Shown: positions 1 to 5,089 of the stretch, piece after piece
Layout: every line of letters begins with the position of its first letter
Position numbering within the stretch: the stretch's first letter is position 1
NCBI GenBank assembly: GCA_947632315.1
Contig: CANROV010000123.1
Span: 1-6,102 of the forward strand
From: Candidatus Gastranaerophilales bacterium
GTDB lineage: Bacteria; Cyanobacteriota; Vampirovibrionia; Gastranaerophilales; Gastranaerophilaceae
DNA length: 6,102 nucleotides
Reading direction: 5' to 3'
The notes under the pieces: generated by a model
Databases searched by the model: none
What the model was told of the DNA's origin: nothing
What the model saw: the letters and a program-made list of their open reading frames with translations, nothing else
Position numbers and translations under genes: made by a program

Positions 1-382
1 CTTTTAAAACAGGAAGAATTTTCCAGGGTTTCATTTTATTCAGTTCTTTTTTACGTTCATGAGTATGGCAATATATACAATCAAGCGGGCAATTTTCCCA
101 GTGGTTAATAAGAATATACTTTAACTGCATATCACCGGCCCAATCTTTAACTTTTAAGCTTGGACAACCTTGGCAAATAGGCGGGATATCATTTTTTGCG
201 AATCTGTCACGATACTCCTGTTTTATTTGTCTTATTTTATCCCAATCAAACAATTCCCCTTTATAATTTTCAATGATTTTAATCGCTTCAAATTTCATAC
301 ACATTGAATAAGAACATAAAACAGCAGCGTCATATATAAAACACATTCCATTTTCAACGAATTCACAAGATAAATATGCCAT
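1..382 (-). CDS. Radical SAM protein, N-terminal part (truncated by window edge)
   Basis: The visible 127 residues begin at an ATG (380-382) preceded by a GAGGA ribosome binding site (389-393) about 6 nt upstream. The reading frame is still open at the left edge, so the C-terminus is missing. Residues 98-105 read CPLDCIYC, the CxxxCxxC motif that holds the [4Fe-4S] cluster for reductive SAM cleavage. Before it lies a cysteine-rich N-terminal region (C6, C14, C23, C28) and a C70-Q-G-C73-P pair, which could bind an auxiliary cluster. The same layout, including CxxCP some 20-25 residues before the radical SAM motif, occurs in the gene at 2541-3543, so the two look like paralogs. The start lies 44 nt after the stop of the upstream SGNH gene on the same strand, so the two are probably cotranscribed. 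The family assignment is firm. The substrate is unknown, and a role in surface glycan or lipid modification is inferred only from the neighbours. Confidence 0.88.
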   Translation of the reverse strand, partial: MAYLSCEFVENGMCFIYDAAVLCSYSMCMKFEAIKIIENYKGELFDWDKIRQIKQEYRDRFAKNDIPPICQGCPSLKVKDWAGDMQLKYILINHWENCPLDCIYCHTHERKKELNKMKPWKILPVLK

Positions 383-426
383 ATTTTTTCCTCGTAACTA
401 TTATATAAATATTATAATATAAACTT

Positions 427-1356
427 TTATAATTTTAATACTTCAACTATTTTTGGCGTCACATCTTTCCAATACAATGCACTGGGATGAGCATCCAGCA
501 AACGATATTTTTGTTCATCAGGGTTAATTTGAAAATTTTTGTTGGAAATTATTATAAAATTATTCAATTGTAATTTCTTTTCTATATAATCATTGTAAGG
601 TTGTTCATACAAAAATACTACAAATTTAGTATTTGGCCAATGCTTTTCCATTTCTTTTTTACTTTCAAGCAAATAATTAAATAACTCGAAATCAACTTTC
701 TTTTTATAACGTTTTCTTGTTTCAAATACATTTTGAAATTTATTTCTTAAGAAATGTAATATTATAATTTTACTATTTAAAAAGGTATTTTTTCTTAATA
801 TAAATTTTTTATTCTTATATTTATAAAATACCAGATAACATGGTATATATACTTCATTTACAGGAGTTTTCATTCTTATATAGTGTCCGGGGAAAAAAGT
901 ATATATTATATATTCGGGAGGATTTTTGAATTGACTATAGAATTCTTTTTGTTTTAGTTGGTAAAGCATATGCTGTACTCCCCAGCCTCCTAATGCTCTA
1001 TTAAATATTGGTCTTCCGGTCAACTTTCCAAGTTGGTATGAAAATGTTTCCTCATCATTTAGACCTGTTCCCCAAATAAATGAACAACCAAATAATATAA
1101 CGGATGGTTTTTCAGAATTTATATTTTCGGTCTTTCTATACCAGTTATATTTATTTTTTATTAAAACAGAATAAGTTTCATTATTACTAATATCTCGTAA
1201 CATAAATCCTTTATAGTCATCAAATATTCTAGTTATATTACACATACTTGAATTTGGATCTTGTTTTATGCCCATATAAAAAATAATAAAATTAAAAATA
1301 AAAACAATTAAACTTAATAAAAGTATATTTACAGCTAATATTTTTAGAAGTTTCAT
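427..1356 (-). CDS. Membrane-anchored SGNH/GDSL-like hydrolase (internal start of the fused frame)
   Basis: An alternative 309-residue product begins at an internal ATG (1354-1356), in the same frame as the radical SAM module. AAAAGGGG (1367-1374) lies 10 nt upstream and looks like a genuine ribosome binding site, which would be unexpected deep inside a coding region. Residues 4-28 form one membrane anchor with positively charged residues before it, predicting an outside C-terminal domain. Block I of the SGNH fold is G90-C-S92-F (S92 the likely nucleophile, with Cys in place of the usual Asp of GDS). G123/G124 fit the oxyanion block, and D288-A-H290-P-S fits the catalytic Asp/His block. Family members commonly remove or transfer acyl groups such as O-acetyl on polysaccharides, which would suit a surface glycan role here (inference). 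This half is clearly more AT-rich than the radical SAM half, which suggests separate histories. Confidence 0.75.
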   Translation of the reverse strand: MKLLKILAVNILLLSLIVFIFNFIIFYMGIKQDPNSSMCNITRIFDDYKGFMLRDISNNETYSVLIKNKYNWYRKTENINSEKPSVILFGCSFIWGTGLNDEETFSYQLGKLTGRPIFNRALGGWGVQHMLYQLKQKEFYSQFKNPPEYIIYTFFPGHYIRMKTPVNEVYIPCYLVFYKYKNKKFILRKNTFLNSKIIILHFLRNKFQNVFETRKRYKKKVDFELFNYLLESKKEMEKHWPNTKFVVFLYEQPYNDYIEKKLQLNNFIIISNKNFQINPDEQKYRLLDAHPSALYWKDVTPKIVEVLKL

Positions 1357-2340
1357 TAAATTTTTTCCCCTTTTATTTACATTAATTTTTAACATTGAAT
1401 CATTAATAGTACACTTACCCGAGCGAAAAATCGGATTTTTCATAACTCTTACAAAATCATTATATTTCGGATGATTTTCATTAAAAATATTAAGTTCTTT
1501 ATAAACATTTTCGTTTGTATCAAGTTTAAGAAGTTCCAAAAATCCAACAGTAGCTCCAAATTTTTCGGCCATGTTAATATAATCGGGCATTTCTTTATAA
1601 TTATATGAAGTTACAACAAAATTTAATATAAACCTGTCAAGTTTGCCGTTTTGTTTTAATTCGGAAAGAAATTTTAAATTTTTCATTACTTTATCAAAAT
1701 CGCCATTTTTAACAAGTTTATCGTAGGTGGATTTTTTTACGGCATGAAGTGAAATGGTTATGGATAACAATTTATCAATAATTCCGAGTTGTTTTAAATT
1801 TTCTTCATCACATAAAATCCCGTTAGAAATAAGTGAAAATTTAATATTAGGAAACATTTCCGAAATTCGTTTTATTAATTTTCTTGAATGAGGACTGAAC
1901 AGAGCTTCTCCAACTCCTGACAAAACAACATTTTCAGCATTTTCAAGCATATTTGAAATTATTTCATCCATATTTTCATCAAAATATGATAAATCTTGTT
2001 TTTGATGACAGCTTCTACAGAAAATACACTTTACATTACAGGTTGAATCATAACAGAATATAAAGGTTTTAGGTTTAGGCGCAATTTCTGAAGGCTGTAT
2101 ATTTTGAGAACAATCTTTAACGCACAAGTCCAAATTGCAATATTTATAATTATTATTAATAAATTGTCTGCGAAATTCCTTTGCTTTATCCCCATTCCAT
2201 ATTTCATCAAAAGATTGTTCATAAATATTACCGAAAGAATAATTATTACACCAAGGAGGACAGCAGACAAAGACCTCGCCTTGCATGCTTATTTGTGCGG
2301 CATTAAACGGAAATGTACATATTGCATTATTTTCACTCAT
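427..2340 (-). CDS. Radical SAM (N-terminal SPASM-like) fused in frame to membrane-anchored SGNH hydrolase
   Basis: A 637-residue frame with two modules. Residues 1-90 carry a SPASM-like auxiliary cluster region: C8, the C26-C27-P-P-W stretch, C31, the typical 'FGNIYEQSFDEIWNG' segment, then C68, C73 and C77. The radical SAM core follows with C101-x3-C105-x2-C108, a G-x-G-E motif (142-145, in place of GGEP) and a TIM-barrel-like stretch to about residue 320. A transmembrane segment (about 332-356) leads into an SGNH hydrolase module (see 427-1356). I chose the ATG at 2340 because AGAGG (2346-2350) lies 5 nt upstream. A GTG at 2370 in the same frame would add ten residues but has no better site. 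Each module alone is about the length of a complete protein, and the hydrolase keeps its own start signals, so this may really be two coupled genes. If the fusion is real, the radical SAM half sits in the cytoplasm and the SGNH half outside the membrane. The substrate is unknown. Confidence 0.85.
   Translation of the reverse strand: MSENNAICTFPFNAAQISMQGEVFVCCPPWCNNYSFGNIYEQSFDEIWNGDKAKEFRRQFINNNYKYCNLDLCVKDCSQNIQPSEIAPKPKTFIFCYDSTCNVKCIFCRSCHQKQDLSYFDENMDEIISNMLENAENVVLSGVGEALFSPHSRKLIKRISEMFPNIKFSLISNGILCDEENLKQLGIIDKLLSITISLHAVKKSTYDKLVKNGDFDKVMKNLKFLSELKQNGKLDRFILNFVVTSYNYKEMPDYINMAEKFGATVGFLELLKLDTNENVYKELNIFNENHPKYNDFVRVMKNPIFRSGKCTINDSMLKINVNKRGKNLMKLLKILAVNILLLSLIVFIFNFIIFYMGIKQDPNSSMCNITRIFDDYKGFMLRDISNNETYSVLIKNKYNWYRKTENINSEKPSVILFGCSFIWGTGLNDEETFSYQLGKLTGRPIFNRALGGWGVQHMLYQLKQKEFYSQFKNPPEYIIYTFFPGHYIRMKTPVNEVYIPCYLVFYKYKNKKFILRKNTFLNSKIIILHFLRNKFQNVFETRKRYKKKVDFELFNYLLESKKEMEKHWPNTKFVVFLYEQPYNDYIEKKLQLNNFIIISNKNFQINPDEQKYRLLDAHPSALYWKDVTPKIVEVLKL
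1354..1374 (-). other. Fusion junction: ribosome binding site, A6 run and internal ATG
   Basis: On the minus strand this reads AAAAGGGG, six A's (1361-1366), TTT, AATG. As given, the radical SAM frame passes straight through (AAT TTA ATG). With one A fewer in the run the frame would read AAA ATT TAA and stop at a TAA that overlaps the ATG by one base (TAATG), the usual arrangement of translationally coupled genes. The radical SAM module also appears to be complete by this point. Confidence 0.7.
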
Positions 2341-2500
2341 AAGAACCTCTATTTGATTTTTGCCGCACACTCCTAATGTTTTCTCGTTTTAATTTTTCGG
2401 AGATGGGCAGGAATGGAATTTTCTTCTTAAAGAACCCTTCCAAAATTTCGCCGTTAGAAAACCAACGAAATTTCCTTTTATAATTTAAAATATATAACAA
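2333..2500 (-). other. Leader region with a coding-like open frame of unknown status
   Basis: The leader of the radical SAM/SGNH gene is richer in GC (about 38% over 2401-2460) than the genes around it, which is unusual for spacer DNA. One minus-strand frame is open from a TAA at 2507-2509 to a TGA at 2333-2335 that overlaps the radical SAM start as ATGAGTGA. It would encode about 55 residues, with coding-like stretches such as FSNGEILEGFFKKKIPF and EKLKRENIRS. Its only start is a TTG at 2498-2500 with no evident ribosome binding site. It may be the tail of a lost upstream gene, a dispersed leader repeat, or an untranslated leader that happens to be open. I do not recognise the peptide. Confidence 0.25.
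2443..2473 (-). promoter_or_regulatory. Leader hairpin upstream of the radical SAM/SGNH gene
   Basis: AAATTTCG (2443-2450) and CGAAATTT (2466-2473) are perfect inverted 8-mers separated by 15 nt. An alternative fold pairs CGTT with AACG inside the AAATTT stem, leaving a 3-nt bulge. The element lies about 100 nt before the start at 2340, inside the expected 5' leader. No run of T's follows on either strand, so a simple intrinsic terminator is unlikely. A role in leader folding is inference. Confidence 0.35.
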
Positions 2501-2519
2501 AATAAGTTATTTTGTTATA
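2493..2519. promoter_or_regulatory. 27-bp palindrome, likely operator in the divergent promoter region
   Basis: Two 13-bp arms (TATAACAAAATAA and TTATTTTGTTATA) are perfect inverted repeats around a single central G at 2506. The palindrome covers the spacer between the -35 and -10 positions of the plus-strand promoter and the first four bases of its -10 box, so a dimeric repressor bound there would block RNA polymerase. It also lies between two divergent genes and could control both. It matches no operator consensus I can name with confidence. Part of the symmetry could reflect the AT-rich base composition, but 13 matching pairs with internal C/G positions is well beyond what composition readily gives. 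Confidence 0.6.
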
Positions 2520-2521
2520 AT
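2513..2521 (+). promoter_or_regulatory. Extended -10 promoter for the plus-strand radical SAM gene
   Basis: TGTTATAAT contains a perfect TATAAT (2516-2521) and the TGn extension. No good -35 box is present 17-18 nt upstream, which an extended -10 can tolerate. The expected transcript start is near 2528, giving a leader of only about 13 nt that holds AGGA (2531-2534), 6 nt before the ATG at 2541. Confidence 0.6.
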
Positions 2522-2540
2522 GTAAAAAAAAGGATACAAA

Positions 2541-3543
2541 ATGAAATATAAATGCTGTAATCACATATTAGGCAGTATAGATTTAGGATTTAACGGTTTT
2601 AAATACTGTAACGAGGTATGGGAAGGCCCTGATTATATACACTACAGCGAAGAAAATGCATTTGAAAAAAATGAAGAGCGGAGATTAAAAATTATTGAAG
2701 AAATGAAGCGGGGGATAATACCCGAACACTGTCAACAATGCCCATTTTGACGGAAAAATTTTCAGAGTAACTGTCTTTAATTGGAAACACTGTAATGCTT
2801 CTTGTTTTTATTGTTCAGTCGGTTCTAACTTTCATGACGGAGTCAAAAAAAGTGATGATTATGATTCCCTGCCGATTATCGAAAAACTAATAAAAGAAGG
2901 AAGATTAAATTCAGAGTCTTTTATAGCATTTATGGGCGGAGAACCCACTATGCTTCAAGAATTTCCCGCTATTGTAAAACTTCTTTTAACCCAAAATTGC
3001 AGAATGGAAGTATTAACTAACGGAATAAAATATGAAAGCGTCATAAGTGAAATGTTAAAAGCTGATAATAATAATATGATATGTATTTCACTTGACTGCG
3101 GATGCCGTGAAACATATAAAAGAATAAAAAGAGTTGATAAATTTGAAGAGGTGGTTGAAACAATAAAGAGATATATTAAAGATACTAAAGAAAAATCAAA
3201 CAGAGTAAAATTAAAATATATTATTTTTCCAAATGTAAATGATAACAAAAAAGAAATAGATAAATTTTTTGAAGTCTGTAAAAGTGTTGGGGTAAGGACT
3301 GTAGCAAGAGCCGTAAATCACCACGAAAGCAAAATGGATACAACAAAAAATCAATTAATAGAATCATCCGTTATAAAAGCTTATTCATATTTTGAAAAAC
3401 AGGCAAAGAAATTAGGATTTAACTTGCAAAGTGAACCATGGGCTGACGCAATTATTGAAAACAAAGTTTATAACTGCCGAAAAATATCACCAATAACAAG
3501 ACTGCGCTCGGAACTGCATTTTGTTTTCGGAAATAAAAAATAA
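2541..3543 (+). pseudogene. Radical SAM protein gene interrupted by a +1 frame break
   Basis: The first frame gives 69 residues (2541-2750) with C5, C6, C23 and a C64-Q-Q-C67-P pair, then stops at TGA. The next frame, open from 2749 to the TAA at 3541-3543, continues the same protein: C84-N-A-S-C88-F-Y-C91 (the CxxxCxxC motif), M-G132-G-E-P (SAM-binding GGEP) and S183-L-D-C-G-C-R-E-T. Skipping one T joins them smoothly (CPF then DGKIF) into a protein of about 333 residues, a normal size for the family. The downstream frame has a methionine at 2932, but it lies after the catalytic cysteines, so a protein started there would be inactive. The start has AGGA 6 nt upstream. The gene is a paralog of 5086-6102 and of 1-382 but lies on the opposite strand. 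It may be a recent pseudogene, a programmed +1 frameshift, or a sequencing error. Its substrate is unknown. Confidence 0.85.
2742..2751 (+). other. Frame-break site TTT-TGA-C (possible +1 recoding)
   Basis: The zero frame reads CCA TTT TGA. Shifting forward one base reads CCA, TTT, then GAC GGA and restores the radical SAM protein. A phenylalanine tRNA on TTT could re-pair perfectly with the TTT one base later, and TGA followed by C is a weak terminator, as at the prfB (RF2) +1 site CTT-TGA-C. Unlike prfB there is no Shine-Dalgarno-like sequence just upstream. The nearest G-rich stretch (GGGGG at about 2710-2714) is some 30 nt away. Confidence 0.5.
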
Positions 3544-3544
3544 T

Positions 3545-5089
3545 TTACTGTTTTATATCGGAAAAATTTAATTTACGAAGTTCTTCCTTTGTCAAAATCC
3601 CCCCTTCCGAGAGATATTCATTAATTGCAGTTTCATTATTTTTAAACGTAACTCCGACATTAACTTTGACGTTATAGTTATTTTCTAAATATATTAAGTA
3701 TCTTGCACGATTTTTATCAAATATTTGAGAATAAAATTCAGGGGAAGCCGCAAGATCATAGGGATGAACATCCGGTAAGAGATAAAATGGCTGATAAGCA
3801 GGTAAGACGATAGTTTTACCTTTATTGATATAGAACAAAGACAGTTTATCATCTATATACATCATTTTTCTTACCCCTTGAAAAGAATGCAGGCAAATAA
3901 TTTTATTTATATCAAAATGAATAATAATTTGTGATAAACATCCCGTACAAAATAATATAATACATAAGTATTTAAGTTTATTTATTATATTAAGTATAGA
4001 AATATATCCAAGCAAAAATAAACTTCCCGAATAGAGAAATATACTATATCCAATCATTAAACCGGGACACAAGAACCACCATTTATCAGCCAGCTGGGTA
4101 TATACACACGTTTTAGGCAGTAATATTGTTCCATATAAAAATAATAAAAAGCCCATATTGGAATACAAAAAATACTTAAAAATTTGTTTTTCTTTATTAA
4201 GATATAATAATACCATTGAAAAAATTATTGGAATTATAAGAAAAAGATTATAAATAAATATTTTTTTTAAAAATAATATAGTAAAATCTTTTATTTGAAA
4301 AATATTTTGGAAATTAAAAATTGAAATATTATATGCTTCAAGCATATCTTTTGACCCGTTTGAAAATATCACCGGGAAGAAGGTTAAAATTAATACAATC
4401 AAAGGATAAACTATATATTTATTATTTTTAAGTTTTAATATATGAGATTCAATAAATAATAACAGTAAAAGTATAAAGAAACTGATATAAAGGAGTTCAT
4501 TACATTGAACTATTAAAAAAGATAATAAACACAATATAAAAATATCGTTCTTTTTAGCAGGTTTTTTATTTATATATATATCTGATAATTTATACCAGGC
4601 TAAAAGATAAACAATGACTACCCCGATATAGTCAATAAAGAAAATAAATGTATCATAAGCCCATACAAAATCAATTTGTATCAGGGTTGAAAATAACGTT
4701 AAAAAGGTAATAACACTAAGGAAAACAATACTAAAATTTTGAGGCTTAAATTTAAAATATGAAAGAGTTACTGTATAAATTAAAAAACATGTTATTAAAG
4801 TTTTTAAGAATAAGGCAACAAATGCAAAGTCTTGATAGTTTATATTAAAAATATCAGGTATTAACCTAATAAAAATATATACTATTGTAACGGGAAATAA
4901 CCGTCCATGTGCAAATCGCACTTGTTCTAACATAGTTTCAAAAATATCATCATTACAAATTAATGAAAATCTGAATTTATAATATATAAAAATAGCTATT
5001 AGAAGCAAACAAAATATATTAACAGAAGTAAAAAAAATTTTATTTGTTAACAATTTTTTTATTATTTCAAAACTATTATTTATATTCAT
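3545..5089 (-). CDS. Polytopic membrane protein, GT-C glycosyltransferase-like (possibly DUF6056-like)
   Basis: A 514-residue protein with roughly 10-12 hydrophobic segments between residues 18 and about 400, followed by a soluble C-terminal region of about 115 residues. After the first membrane segment comes N46-D47-D48-I-F and then H61-G62-R63. An acidic pair in the first outer loop followed by a GR motif is typical of GT-C fold enzymes that transfer sugars from lipid-phosphate donors, and of the uncharacterised DUF6056 group. This assignment rests on layout and motif only. The ATG (5087-5089) has AAGGA (5095-5099) upstream and overlaps the stop of the preceding radical SAM gene as ATGA, so the two are probably translationally coupled and cotranscribed. 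It ends 1 nt from the stop of the convergent plus-strand gene. A role in building or decorating a surface polysaccharide is inferred. A flippase or O-antigen polymerase-like protein is the main alternative. Confidence 0.6.
   Translation of the reverse strand: MNINNSFEIIKKLLTNKIFFTSVNIFCLLLIAIFIYYKFRFSLICNDDIFETMLEQVRFAHGRLFPVTIVYIFIRLIPDIFNINYQDFAFVALFLKTLITCFLIYTVTLSYFKFKPQNFSIVFLSVITFLTLFSTLIQIDFVWAYDTFIFFIDYIGVVIVYLLAWYKLSDIYINKKPAKKNDIFILCLLSFLIVQCNELLYISFFILLLLLFIESHILKLKNNKYIVYPLIVLILTFFPVIFSNGSKDMLEAYNISIFNFQNIFQIKDFTILFLKKIFIYNLFLIIPIIFSMVLLYLNKEKQIFKYFLYSNMGFLLFLYGTILLPKTCVYTQLADKWWFLCPGLMIGYSIFLYSGSLFLLGYISILNIINKLKYLCIILFCTGCLSQIIIHFDINKIICLHSFQGVRKMMYIDDKLSLFYINKGKTIVLPAYQPFYLLPDVHPYDLAASPEFYSQIFDKNRARYLIYLENNYNVKVNVGVTFKNNETAINEYLSEGGILTKEELRKLNFSDIKQ

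Noticed and set aside
400..420. AT-only palindrome (ATATTATAATAT, 409-420) and TATAAT-like boxes before the gene at 1-382
   Set aside because: Such matches are expected by chance in DNA of this composition. There is no supporting -35, and one box is too close to the ribosome binding site. Cotranscription with the upstream gene is simpler.
2368..2370. GTG as the start of the fused radical SAM/SGNH gene
   Set aside because: The ATG at 2340 has AGAGG at ideal spacing and begins just before the SPASM-like region. The GTG extension adds ten unremarkable residues.
2104..2376. Plus-strand open frame of 90 codons opposite the radical SAM start
   Set aside because: It lies antisense to a clear SPASM-like coding region, has no ribosome binding site, and encodes no recognisable motif.
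2955..3248. Minus-strand open frame of 97 codons
   Set aside because: It is a shadow of the radical SAM core on the plus strand, which carries GGEP and other family motifs.
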